Source: Palsa-504 sp963787645 (GTDB taxonomy: Bacteria > Actinomycetota > Actinomycetes > Streptosporangiales > Streptosporangiaceae). From it: 64,000 nt of DNA. Where the stretch lies: NCBI GenBank assembly GCA_963787645.1, contig CAWBDS010000002.1, forward strand, positions 1,488,001 to 1,552,000, given 5' to 3'. The notes below the pieces were generated by a model. That model worked only from the letters and a program-made list of their open reading frames with translations, had not been told where the DNA came from and ran no database searches. The translations under genes were made by a program, and so were the position numbers. Shown in pieces: positions 39,575 to 47,919 of the stretch (position 1 is the stretch's first letter; each line of letters starts with the position of its first letter).

Positions 39575-40731
39575 TGTCGACTGGACTTCAGGGGGCGATC
39601 GAATCCGCTCCCGTGAGCAGGCTGCACGAGCGCCGGTCCTATGACCCGGCGGACTTCGGCGTACCTACCGGCCGCGAAGAGGAGTGGCGGTTCACCCCGC
39701 TGCGCCTGCTGCGCGGCCTGCACACCGATAACCCGCCGGCGGCCACCGCGACGGTGACCGTGGAAGTCGATCCGGCTCCCGAGGTGAAGACCTTTTCGGC
39801 CGAACGGACCGTGGCTAACGCAGGCGCTACGTTCGTGCCGGCCGACCGGATCAGCGCCCGGGCCTACGCGTCATCCGACGAGGCGACCGTGATCGCGGTG
39901 CCCGCGCAGGCGGATGCGTCGCGGCCCACGGTCGTCACCGTGACCGGGATGAAGAGGGAAGGGGAGGTGGGTGGGGGCACGGGATACGGCCACCTGCTGG
40001 TGCAGGCCGAGCCGTTCTCCCGGTCGGTGGTCGTGCTCGACTACCGGGGCAGCGCCACCTACGCGGACAACGTTGAACTCGTGGTGGGCGACGGCGCCTC
40101 GCTGTCGGTGGTCAGCGTGACCGGCTGGGCCGACGACGCGGTGCACGCTTCGTACCACTACGCCACCCTCGGCCGCGACGCGCGGCTCCGGCACACCGCG
40201 GTCACGCTGGGCGGATCACTGGTCCGGCTCGGCACCGAGGTGCACTACGACGGCCCCGGCGGCGACGCCGACCTGACCGGGCTGTACTTCGCCGACGCGG
40301 GCCAGCATCTCGAACATCGTTTGTTCGTCGACCATGATGTGCCTCGCTGCCGCAGCAGGGTCACTTACAAGGGCGCGCTGCAGGGCACCGACGCGCACGC
40401 GGTCTGGATCGGCGACGTGCTGATCCGGCCGGAGGCGACCGGTACCGACACCTACGAGTACAACCGGAACCTGGTGCTGACCGACGGCACCCGGGTGGAC
40501 TCGGTGCCGAACCTGGAGATTCTCACCGGGGAGATCGTCGGGGCCGGCGACGCCAGCGCCAGCGGCCGTCTCGAGGACCACCACCTGTTCTACCTGATGG
40601 CCCGGGGCATCCCGTTCGGGGAGGCTCGCAAGCTGGTCATCCGCGGGTTCTTCGGCCAGCTGATCAACACCATCGAGGTGCCGGAGCTGCGGACCAGGAT
40701 CGCCGAGGCGGTGGAGGCGGAGCTGCGATGA
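39574..40731 (+). CDS. sufD: SufD, Fe-S scaffold complex subunit
   Basis: This 385-residue protein has FGVPTGREEEWRFTPLRLL at the N-terminus and the SufBD beta-helix end QHLEHRLFVDHDVPRCRSRVTYKGALQGTDAHAVWIGDVLI, NLEILTGEIVGAGDASASGRLEDHHLFYLMARGIPFGEARKLVIRGFF. HH near the end corresponds to the conserved SufD histidine region. It partners SufB and two SufC. The ATG shares a base with the sufB TAA (TAATG) and the stop overlaps the Rieske gene start. Confidence 0.96.
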   Translation: MSTGLQGAIESAPVSRLHERRSYDPADFGVPTGREEEWRFTPLRLLRGLHTDNPPAATATVTVEVDPAPEVKTFSAERTVANAGATFVPADRISARAYASSDEATVIAVPAQADASRPTVVTVTGMKREGEVGGGTGYGHLLVQAEPFSRSVVVLDYRGSATYADNVELVVGDGASLSVVSVTGWADDAVHASYHYATLGRDARLRHTAVTLGGSLVRLGTEVHYDGPGGDADLTGLYFADAGQHLEHRLFVDHDVPRCRSRVTYKGALQGTDAHAVWIGDVLIRPEATGTDTYEYNRNLVLTDGTRVDSVPNLEILTGEIVGAGDASASGRLEDHHLFYLMARGIPFGEARKLVIRGFFGQLINTIEVPELRTRIAEAVEAELR

Positions 40732-41057
40732 CCGAGACTCCCATCTTCACCAGGGCCTGCGCGCTGTCCGACCTCCCGGTCGAGGGCGTGATCGGCGTCG
40801 AGGTCGGCGGCGAGCCGGTAGCCGTGGCGCGCACCGGCGGCGAGGTCTTCGCGTTGCACGACGTGTGCTCGCACGCCGAAGTGCCATTGAGCGAGGGCGA
40901 GATCTACGACCACACGGTCGAGTGCTGGCTGCACGGATCCTGCTTCGACCTGCGCACCGGACAGCCCACCGGGCTGCCGGCCACCGAGCCGGTGCCCGTC
41001 TATCCCGTCAAGATCGACGGCGACGACGTCTACGTCGCCATAAGTAAGGAGTCATAG
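40728..41057 (+). CDS. Rieske-type [2Fe-2S] ferredoxin in the suf operon
   Basis: This 109-residue protein carries the Rieske motifs C-x-H (VCSHAEVPLSEG) and C-x2-H (ECWLHGSCFD) with the usual spacing. It resembles the ferredoxin subunits of aromatic dioxygenases, and in actinobacteria it is regularly found between sufD and sufC. It may supply electrons to cluster assembly or be a first client; this is not established. It starts ATGA over the sufD stop and its TAG shares a base with the sufC GTG. Confidence 0.94.
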   Translation: MTETPIFTRACALSDLPVEGVIGVEVGGEPVAVARTGGEVFALHDVCSHAEVPLSEGEIYDHTVECWLHGSCFDLRTGQPTGLPATEPVPVYPVKIDGDDVYVAISKES

Positions 41058-41818
41058 TGGCCACCCTCGAGATTCGCGACCTGCACGCCAGCGTGGAGGA
41101 GAGCCCGGGTGTGCACCGGGAGATCCTGCGCGGCGTGAACCTGACCGTCGCCGAGGGGGAGACGCACGCCATCATGGGCCCGAACGGTTCGGGCAAGTCG
41201 ACCCTGGCCTATGCGATCGCCGGGCACCCGAAGTACCTGGTCACTAAGGGCAGCGTGACGCTGGACGGCGAGGACATCCTGTCTTTGTCGGTGGACTGGC
41301 GGGCCCGCGCCGGGCTGTTCCTGGCCATGCAGTATCCGGTGGAGGTCCCGGGCGTATCGGTGTCGAACTTCCTGCGCACCGCGGTGACCGCGGCCCGCGC
41401 TGAGGCGCCCAAGCTCCGCGACTGGGTCAAGGAACTGCGCGCCGCGATGGCGGCGCTGTCCATCGACCCGGCCTTCGCCGAACGCAGCCTGAACGAGGGC
41501 TTCTCGGGCGGGGAGAAGAAGCGCCACGAGATCCTGCAGCTCGAGCTGCTCCAGCCCAAGGTCGCCGTCCTCGACGAGACCGACTCGGGCCTGGACATCG
41601 ACGCGCTCAAGGTGGTGGCCGAGGGCATCAACCGGTTCCGCGCCGAGCCCGGCCACGGGGTGCTGCTGATCACGCACTACACCCGGATCCTGCGGTACGT
41701 GAAGCCGGACTTCGTGCACGTGTTCGTGAACGGCCGGATCGTCGAGGAAGGCGGTCCCGAACTGGCCGAACGCCTGGAGGCCGAGGGCTACGAGAAGTTC
41801 CTCGGAGTCCCGGCATGA
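41057..41818 (+). CDS. sufC: SufC, ATPase of the SUF complex
   Basis: This 253-residue ABC-type ATPase has Walker A GPNGSGKSTLAYAI, GLFLAMQYPVEVPGVSVSNFLRTAV, signature FSGGEKKRHEILQLELL, Walker B VAVLDETDSGLDIDALKVVAEGIN (with the SufC-specific ETDSGLD) and H-loop LLITHYTRILRYVKPDFVHVF. It powers the SufBD scaffold. The GTG overlaps the Rieske stop with AAGGAG 6 bases before. It is coupled to sufS through ATGA. Confidence 0.97.
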   Translation: MATLEIRDLHASVEESPGVHREILRGVNLTVAEGETHAIMGPNGSGKSTLAYAIAGHPKYLVTKGSVTLDGEDILSLSVDWRARAGLFLAMQYPVEVPGVSVSNFLRTAVTAARAEAPKLRDWVKELRAAMAALSIDPAFAERSLNEGFSGGEKKRHEILQLELLQPKVAVLDETDSGLDIDALKVVAEGINRFRAEPGHGVLLITHYTRILRYVKPDFVHVFVNGRIVEEGGPELAERLEAEGYEKFLGVPA

Positions 41819-43050
41819 GGGAGGGTCACCTCGACGTAGAGGCGATCCGGGCCGACTTCCCGGCCCTGGCCAGGACGGTGCGCAACGGCAACCGACTGGT
41901 CTACCTGGACTCCGGCGCCACCTCCCAGAAGCCGGTCCAGGTCCTGGACGCCGAGCGCACCTTCTACGAGCAGCACAACGGCGCCGCGCACCGCGGCGCG
42001 CATCTGCTCAGCGAAGAGGGCACCGAGATCTACGAGGGTGCGCGGGCCAAGGTCGCGGAGTTTATCGGCGCGGACGCCGGCGAGATCGTGTTCACCAAGA
42101 ACGCGACCGAGGCCATCAACCTGGTCGCCTACGCGCTGACGCCCTCGATCAAGCCGGGCGACGAGATCCTCATCACCGAGATGGAGCACCACGCCAACCT
42201 GGTGCCCTGGCAGCAGCTGGCCGAGCGCACCGGCGCGACACTGCGCTGGTTCGGCGTCCTGCCCGACGGGCGGCTGGACCTGGACGCTCCGCTGATCACC
42301 GAGCGGACCAAGATCGTCGCGGTTTCGGGGCAGTCGAACGTGACCGGTGTGATCCCGCCGGTCGCCGAGATCACGCGGCTGGCGCATGAGGCCGGTGCGC
42401 TGGTGCTCGTCGACGGCGCTCAGTCGGTACCGCATCACCCGGTGGACGTGGCTGCGCTCGACGCCGACTTCCTGGCCTTTTCCGCGCACAAGATGCTCGG
42501 CCCGTTCGGCCTCGGGGTGCTGTACGGGAAGTCAGACCAGCTCGACGCGCTGCCGCCCTTCCTCACCGGCGGATCGATGATCGAGGTGGTCCGGATGGAG
42601 GAGACCACGTTCCTGCCGCCGCCTGCGCGGTTCGAGCCGGGCGTGCCGCCGGCGGCACAGGCGGCAGGCCTGGCCGCCGCGGTTGACTACCTGTCCGGGC
42701 TCGGCATGGACAACGTCGCCGCGCACGAGGAGTCGCTGACCGCGCACGCGCTGGACGCGCTGCGCGAGATCAACGGCGTGCGCATCCTAGGCCCGGACAC
42801 CACCAAGGACCGGGGTGGCGCGGCGGCGTTCGAGGTGGCGGGCGTTCACCCGCACGACGTGGGCCAGGTCCTGGACGAGCTGGGCGTCGCGGTACGCACC
42901 GGTCACCATTGCGCGTGGCCGCTGCACCGGGCCCTGGGCGTGCAGGCCAGCACCCGGGCCACGTTCTACGTGTACAACACCCACGCCGAGGTCGATGCGC
43001 TCGCTGACGGCATCCGCTACGCTCAGCGCTTCTTCGGCGCCCGGCAATAG
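41815..43050 (+). CDS. sufS: SufS cysteine desulfurase
   Basis: This 411-residue PLP enzyme has YLDSGATSQKP, NGAAHRGAHLLSEEGTEIYEGARAKVAEFIGA, EIVFTKNATEAINLVAYAL, DGAQSVPHHPVDVAALDADFLAFSAHKMLGPFGLGVLYGK with the Schiff-base lysine in AHKM. VRTGHHCAWPLHRALG replaces the usual RTGHHCAQP loop and retains the catalytic cysteine. It takes sulfur from cysteine as persulfide and hands it to SufU. ATGA-coupled to sufC and followed by sufU 32 bases later. Confidence 0.97.
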   Translation: MREGHLDVEAIRADFPALARTVRNGNRLVYLDSGATSQKPVQVLDAERTFYEQHNGAAHRGAHLLSEEGTEIYEGARAKVAEFIGADAGEIVFTKNATEAINLVAYALTPSIKPGDEILITEMEHHANLVPWQQLAERTGATLRWFGVLPDGRLDLDAPLITERTKIVAVSGQSNVTGVIPPVAEITRLAHEAGALVLVDGAQSVPHHPVDVAALDADFLAFSAHKMLGPFGLGVLYGKSDQLDALPPFLTGGSMIEVVRMEETTFLPPPARFEPGVPPAAQAAGLAAAVDYLSGLGMDNVAAHEESLTAHALDALREINGVRILGPDTTKDRGGAAAFEVAGVHPHDVGQVLDELGVAVRTGHHCAWPLHRALGVQASTRATFYVYNTHAEVDALADGIRYAQRFFGARQ

Positions 43051-43082
43051 CTCACGTGCGTTACGCGTTAGGAGGTGACGTG

Positions 43083-43538
43083 ATGCAGCTCGAGTCCATG
43101 TACCAGCAGATCATCCTGGATCACTATCGCGACCCCCACCACAAGGGGCTGCGGGAGCCGTTCGACGCCGAAGTGCATCACGTCAACCCGGTCTGCGGTG
43201 ACGAGGTGACGCTGCGGGTCGCCCTCAAGGACGTCGACGGCGAGCCGGTGGTCGAGGACATCTCCTACGACGCGCTGGGCTGCTCGATCAGCCAGGCCAG
43301 CGCGTCGGTAATGAGCGACCTGGTCATCGGCAAGCCGGTGACCGAGGCCATGACGATCAGCCAGGCGTTCCTGGAGCTGATGCAGTCCAAAGGCGAGGGG
43401 TCGCCCGATGAGGACGTGCTCGAGGACGCGGTGGTGTTCGCGGGCGTGTCCAAGTACCCGGCCCGGATCAAGTGCGCGCTATTGGGCTGGATGGCGTGGA
43501 AGGACGCGACCGCCAAGGCCCTGGAGGCAGAACGATGA
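43083..43538 (+). CDS. sufU: SufU sulfur-relay/zinc scaffold protein
   Basis: This 151-residue protein has LESMYQQIILDHYRDPHHKG, NPVCGDEVTL, YDALGCSISQASASVMSDL and the C-terminal PARIKCALLGWMAWKDA. The Cys/Asp residues CGD, GCSIS and KCALL are the zinc and sulfur-accepting positions of SufU. It accepts persulfide from SufS. AGGAGGTGACGTG precedes the ATG, and the stop overlaps the sufT start. Confidence 0.96.
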   Translation: MQLESMYQQIILDHYRDPHHKGLREPFDAEVHHVNPVCGDEVTLRVALKDVDGEPVVEDISYDALGCSISQASASVMSDLVIGKPVTEAMTISQAFLELMQSKGEGSPDEDVLEDAVVFAGVSKYPARIKCALLGWMAWKDATAKALEAER

Positions 43539-43921
43539 CCGATAACACGACTCAGGACGCGACCGAGCCCGAGGTGATCACGGAGCTCACGCCCGAGCTC
43601 ACGCCCGAGCTCACGCCCGAGCAAGAGGACGTGCTCGAGGCCCTGCGTGACGTGGTGGACCCCGAGCTGGGCATCAACGTGGTGGACCTGGGCCTGGTGT
43701 ACGGCGTCGACGTCGACGCCGAGCGCGTGGCCACCATCGACATGACCCTGACCAGCGCGGCGTGCCCGCTTACCGACGTGATCGAGGACCAGGCCCGGGA
43801 GGCGCTCGAGGGCGTGGTGAACGGCTTCCGCATCAACTGGGTGTGGCTGCCGCCGTGGGGCCCGGAGAGCATCACCGAGGACGGGCGCGAGCAGCTCCGC
43901 GCCCTCGGCTTCAACATCTAA
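43535..43921 (+). CDS. sufT: SufT-like (MIP18/DUF59) Fe-S maturation factor
   Basis: This 128-residue protein has the DUF59 domain, ALRDVVDPELGINVVDLGLVYGVDVD, and the TSAACPLTDVIEDQAREAL with the conserved cysteine. A short N-terminal lead contains three copies of ELTP, encoded by three tandem 12-base repeats near 43579-43616. SufT helps mature Fe-S client proteins. ATGA coupling with sufU makes it the last gene of the operon. The convergent SseB gene follows within 27 bases. Confidence 0.93.
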   Translation: MTDNTTQDATEPEVITELTPELTPELTPEQEDVLEALRDVVDPELGINVVDLGLVYGVDVDAERVATIDMTLTSAACPLTDVIEDQAREALEGVVNGFRINWVWLPPWGPESITEDGREQLRALGFNI

Positions 43922-43948
43922 CCCGCTGGAGCACTCAGCGGACGCACC

Positions 43949-44857
43949 TCAGGCGCGGAGGTAGAACGGTTCGGCGTGGGCGGAGATCCATTCGTCGACC
44001 TGGTCCGGCTCGCCCTCCCCGGGGAAGGTGACGTCGATCGGGAAGCCTTGCTCGGGTACCGCCCCGACCGCGTGCTCGATCGCGCTGATGACCTGGCTGT
44101 GCGCGGCCGCCGAGCCCGGATCGTGCAGCGTGACCGAAATGACCAGGCCCTCGCCCTGGCCGGGGACGGACAACCAGGCCCGGGAGGCCTGCTCGACGTC
44201 GGGGATGGCGCCCAGCACGGTCCGGATCTCGGTCAGCAGCGTCACCGGGTCGGCGGGCGGGCGGCCCACGCGCACCTGGGCGTCGTCGGTCAGGACCAGG
44301 GCCGCGGCCAGGTAGCCGACCCCTTCGGGGTAGATAGGCACGCTGGCCTCGGCCCCGGGGTTAAGGGCGATTCCCATGCCGGCCGGCAGCAGCCGGGCCA
44401 GTTCCGCCGCCGGGACCACAATGTGCGGCATGGCCGCGAACGGGCCCTCGCCGGGCGGGCTGTCCGGCACTGGCTGAGCCGGCACGGACACCTGTCCGGC
44501 GGGCTTGCCCCGGCTGTACCAGGCGGTCAGCTGGTACGCGGAGGTGAAGGCCGGGACGAACTCGGCACCCAGGTAGGTGACCGTCGGCAGCAGCACGGCC
44601 GATCCGTCGGTGACCGGCCGCTCGTCGTCGGGCAGCGGGAGCCAGAGCCGACCTCGGCTAAGCTCGTCGAGCAGTTCGGTGACCCGGTCCGGGTCCTTGG
44701 CCGCGGCGGCCAGCGCATGCTCGGTCGCGGCGGGCGCGAGATCCGGCTGAGGGGCTCCGGCTGGGCCTGGATGTCCCCAGCCGACAGCGCCGGGTCGCAT
44801 AAACGTGCCGCCGCGCGACATGGCAGAGCCCGGATTGGTCGGAGTCGTCGGGTTCAT
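43949..44857 (-). CDS. SseB-family protein
   Basis: This 302-residue protein consists of an N-terminal SseB-type domain, ALAAAAKDPDRVTELLDELSRGRLWLPLPDDE and TVTYLGAEFVPAFTSAYQLTAWY, with a second part containing ALNPGAEASVPIYPEGVGYLA and the SseB-like C-terminal domain VLGAIPDVEQASRAWLSVPGQGEGLVISVTLHD. Its role in actinobacteria is unknown; the name comes from an enterobacterial secretion chaperone. The ATG at 44857 has an AGGAAC site; an upstream start at 44899 would add a polar extension. Divergent from acVLRF1. Confidence 0.85.
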   Translation of the reverse strand: MNPTTPTNPGSAMSRGGTFMRPGAVGWGHPGPAGAPQPDLAPAATEHALAAAAKDPDRVTELLDELSRGRLWLPLPDDERPVTDGSAVLLPTVTYLGAEFVPAFTSAYQLTAWYSRGKPAGQVSVPAQPVPDSPPGEGPFAAMPHIVVPAAELARLLPAGMGIALNPGAEASVPIYPEGVGYLAAALVLTDDAQVRVGRPPADPVTLLTEIRTVLGAIPDVEQASRAWLSVPGQGEGLVISVTLHDPGSAAAHSQVISAIEHAVGAVPEQGFPIDVTFPGEGEPDQVDEWISAHAEPFYLRA

Positions 44858-44938
44858 AGGCGTGTTCCTGTCGTCTACTGCTAGGGCTGGATGAGGCAAC
44901 CAATAGTACGGATAGTAGCCACGTTAGGGCGGTGCGTA

Positions 44939-45661
44939 ATGAAGAATCCGGCGGCTGGGGGAGGTCGCTGGGTGGATGTTCCGCCAGAGCGCTTCGTGTC
45001 CTGGATCGTCACCTTCACTCAGCGTCACGGTGCCGGGGACGTATCGGGCGATGCGGCGGGTGCGACCGTCACGGTCACCGCCGCGGATGAGGCCGTAGCC
45101 GAATGCCATCCGCCGTTCCCTCCGCTGCCATGGGACGGCGAGCGTGATCCGGTGGCAGCCGCGGCGGCGATCGTCGCGCACGCTACGGCCGACCGGACCG
45201 TCGGTGTGCTGCTGGTCCGCCTGGGCGGCTACGCGGTCGGCGTCTTCACGGGCTCGCCGCCGCGACTGGCCGGTTCGAAGACCGGGAGCCGGCTCGTGCA
45301 CGGGCGCAGCGCCGCGGGCGGCTGGTCCCAGCGCCGTTTCGCCCGGCGCCGGGAGAACCAGGCCGTGACCGCGCTGCGGGCCGCCGCCGATGCCGCGGCC
45401 GGGATCTTCGGCCCGTACCGCTTGGACGCGCTGGTGCTGGGCGGCGACAAGCGGTCCATCGCCGGACTGCGCGGCGATCCCCGGCTGACGCCCTATCTGG
45501 GCCTGGCCACTGACCGGTTCCTCACCGTTCCCGACCCGCGGCTGGCCGTCCTGAAGGAGATCCCGCGCGCCTTCCTGGCCGTCCGCGTCCGCCTGATTGA
45601 GCCGACCCTGACCGAGCCGACCCCGACCGAGCCGGAATACAGTGGCCCGGCCCCGGGCTGA
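44939..45661 (+). CDS. acVLRF1-type peptidyl-tRNA hydrolase / release factor
   Basis: This 240-residue protein has the Vms1/eRF1-like fold: GVLLVRLGGYAVGVFTGSPPRLAGSKTGSRLVHGRSAAGGWSQRRFARRRENQ. The GGxSQxRFARRR loop with a Gln is the catalytic equivalent of the GGQ motif in actinobacterial VLRF1. The family frees nascent chains from stalled 50S subunits. The ATG at 44939 was chosen as the start of the conserved part. It is followed by an ABC-F ATPase gene 100 bases on, both with ribosome-related roles. Confidence 0.85.
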   Translation: MKNPAAGGGRWVDVPPERFVSWIVTFTQRHGAGDVSGDAAGATVTVTAADEAVAECHPPFPPLPWDGERDPVAAAAAIVAHATADRTVGVLLVRLGGYAVGVFTGSPPRLAGSKTGSRLVHGRSAAGGWSQRRFARRRENQAVTALRAAADAAAGIFGPYRLDALVLGGDKRSIAGLRGDPRLTPYLGLATDRFLTVPDPRLAVLKEIPRAFLAVRVRLIEPTLTEPTPTEPEYSGPAPG

Positions 45662-45666
45662 ATAAG

Positions 45667-45700
45667 TAGACTGGTTGCCATGCTGCTCACCGAGGACTAG
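45667..45700 (+). promoter_or_regulatory. Candidate promoter -10 and leaderless 6-codon uORF before the ABC-F gene
   Basis: TAGACT (45667-45672) is a good -10 hexamer. Eight bases downstream an ATG (45680) opens the six-codon frame MLLTED ending at TAG 45698-45700, and the ABC-F ATG lies 61 bases further on. The arrangement matches a leaderless upstream open frame that could sense stalled ribosomes. No convincing -35 was found. Confidence 0.4.
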
Positions 45701-45761
45701 GACACGCCCCGGGGGGAGAGGTCTGTCCATTTCCAGTCCATCTGCGGGAGCAGCGTAAATC

Positions 45762-47360
45762 ATGATTGCGGCAAGCGATATCGAACTGCGGGCTGGCGCG
45801 CGCCTGCTGCTAGAAGGCGCGTCGTTCCAGGTCGCCTCTGGGGACCGGATTGGCCTGGTCGGCCGGAACGGGGCCGGCAAGACCACGCTGGCCAAGGTGC
45901 TGGCCGGGCAGGCTCAGCCGGCCGCGGGCTCGGTGCGCCAGTCGGGCACGGCCGGTTACCTGCCGCAGGATCCGCGCACCGGGGACCTGGACACGCTGGC
46001 CATCGACCGGGTGCTCTCGGCGCGCGGGCTGGACCAGATCCGGGCCGACCTGCGCACGGCCGAAGCTCAGATGGCCGATCCCGATTCCGGCGCCGCGGCC
46101 GCGGCCATCCGCAGGTACAGCCGGCTGGAGGAGCGGCTCGCGGTGCTCGGCGGGTACGCCGCCGAATCACAGGCCGCCTCGATCACGGCCAGCCTGGGCC
46201 TGCCCGACCGGGTTCTGCAGCAGCCGCTGCATACTCTGTCCGGTGGCCAGCGCCGCCGGGTGGAACTGGCCCGGATCCTGTTCTCCGACTCCGAGACCAT
46301 GCTGCTGGACGAGCCGACCAACCATCTGGACGCCGACTCGGTGGCCTGGCTGCGGGATCACCTCAAGAGTTACCGCGGCGGCCTGGTGGTGATCAGCCAT
46401 GATGTCGAGTTGCTGGCCAACGTGGTCAACAAGGTCTTCTGCCTCGATGCGCAGCGCGCCTGCCTGGACATGTACAACCTGGGCTGGCGGGCCTACCTGC
46501 AGCAGCGCGAGACCGATGAGCGGCGCCGCCGGCGCGAACGGGTGAACGCGACCCGCCAGGCCAGCGCGCTGATGACCCAGGCCGACAAGATGCGGGCCAA
46601 GGCGACCAAGGCCCGGGCGGCGCAGAACATGCAGCGCCGAGCCGAGCGGATGCTGGCCGGAGTCGAGGCCGAGCGGGCCTCGGACCGGGTGGCCAAGCTC
46701 CGGTTCCCGGTACCCGCGCCGTGCGGGCGCACTCCGCTGGTCGCCACCGGGCTGTCCAAATCGTACGGGTCGACCGAGGTGTTCTCGGGCGTGGACGTGG
46801 CCGTGGACCGGGGGAGCCGGGTGGTGGTCTTGGGCCTCAACGGAGCGGGAAAGACGACCCTGCTCCGGCTGCTGGCCGGGCTGGAAACTCCGGACACCGG
46901 AGAACTCACGCCAGGACACGGCCTCAGCCTCGGATATTACGCCCAAGAACATGAAACGCTGGAAACTGAGCGCACCGTCCTGGCGCACATGCGTACCGCC
47001 GCGCCGGACCTTACCGAATCGGAGCAGCGGAAGGTTCTCGGGTCATTCCTATTCTCCGGCGATGACGTGGAAAAGCCCGCGGGAGTGCTTTCCGGCGGAG
47101 AGAAGACCAGGCTCGCCCTCGCTCTTCTTGTTGTATCAGGCGCTAACGTGCTTCTGCTCGACGAGCCAACCAACAACCTCGATCCGGCCAGTAGGGAAGA
47201 GGTGCTCGCCGCGCTCAGAAGCTTCCGCGGCGCGATAGTGCTTGTGACGCATGATGAAGGTGCGGTTCAGGCGCTTTCACCAGAACGCGTTATCGTCCTG
47301 CCGGACGGCGTGGAAGACGCCTGGAGTGAGGATTTCGCGGATCTCGTCGCACTTGCGTAA
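45762..47360 (+). CDS. ABC-F family ATPase (translation factor)
   Basis: This 532-residue protein has two ABC domains and no membrane segments: Walker A GRNGAGKTTLAKVL and GLNGAGKTTLLRLL; signatures LSGGQRRRVELARIL and LSGGEKTRLALAL; Walker B LLLDEPTNHLD and LLLDEPTNNLD. The linker between them is the basic ABC-F P-site tRNA-interaction motif region, QRETDERRRRRERVNATRQASALMTQADKMRAKATK. ABC-F proteins act on the ribosome, either relieving antibiotics or adjusting the P-site tRNA; this one is closest to EttA/Uup-like factors by eye. It lies beside acVLRF1. Confidence 0.92.
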   Translation: MIAASDIELRAGARLLLEGASFQVASGDRIGLVGRNGAGKTTLAKVLAGQAQPAAGSVRQSGTAGYLPQDPRTGDLDTLAIDRVLSARGLDQIRADLRTAEAQMADPDSGAAAAAIRRYSRLEERLAVLGGYAAESQAASITASLGLPDRVLQQPLHTLSGGQRRRVELARILFSDSETMLLDEPTNHLDADSVAWLRDHLKSYRGGLVVISHDVELLANVVNKVFCLDAQRACLDMYNLGWRAYLQQRETDERRRRRERVNATRQASALMTQADKMRAKATKARAAQNMQRRAERMLAGVEAERASDRVAKLRFPVPAPCGRTPLVATGLSKSYGSTEVFSGVDVAVDRGSRVVVLGLNGAGKTTLLRLLAGLETPDTGELTPGHGLSLGYYAQEHETLETERTVLAHMRTAAPDLTESEQRKVLGSFLFSGDDVEKPAGVLSGGEKTRLALALLVVSGANVLLLDEPTNNLDPASREEVLAALRSFRGAIVLVTHDEGAVQALSPERVIVLPDGVEDAWSEDFADLVALA

Positions 47361-47528
47361 ATATTTACCGACTGCGCGGCCTCCGGGCAAAAGCAACGAT
47401 TCCGCCATGGCCGGATAAAAATAGGTGATCATTTGCGCCCATCTGGGTAGTCAATCCACGGGTCATGCCTGATCATTGCGAAGGAGGATCACTAACTCAC
47501 TAGTGACTTCAGCAAACAGGAGGTGCAA

Positions 47529-47756
47529 GTGGCCGAGACCACCCTCAAAAAAGGCACGCGGGTAACCGGCGTGGATCGCAGCAAGCTGGCGACGCTTCTC
47601 GGTAAGAGGTACGACGGCGGCGAGAGCATCCGTTCCCTCGCGGCCTCGACAGGAAGGTCCTACGGTTTCGTCCACCGGATTCTCACCGAGACCGGGGTGA
47701 CGTTGCGCGGGCGTGGCGGCGCAACCCGCAGTACCGCTAGCAAGGCCAAGGTATAG
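47529..47756 (+). CDS. Small HTH DNA-binding protein
   Basis: This 75-residue protein starts at a GTG and reads VAETTLKKGTRVTGVDRSKLAT. It has the HTH ESIRSLAASTGRSYGFVHRILTETGVTLRGRGGA and a basic Ser/Lys-rich tail. The same short protein occurs once or more in most actinobacteria, apparently as a core DNA-binding protein; no specific regulon is known to me. AGGAGG lies 5 bases before the chosen GTG. The 168-base gap upstream holds a TCACTAGTGA palindrome (47497-47506). Confidence 0.85.
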   Translation: MAETTLKKGTRVTGVDRSKLATLLGKRYDGGESIRSLAASTGRSYGFVHRILTETGVTLRGRGGATRSTASKAKV

Positions 47757-47919
47757 CGCAGGCCACACCCGGTGGCACCGGCTCGGGCCGTGGCGGTCAC
47801 GGCAACCGGGACCCCGCCCGGACAGCCACCGGAAATCCGCTTCCTCAGTTCGCTGCTAGCTGATAGCGTTCCGCCCCGGCACGGGAACGAATTGCGGTGC
47901 CCAGGAGGTTTTCCAGGGT

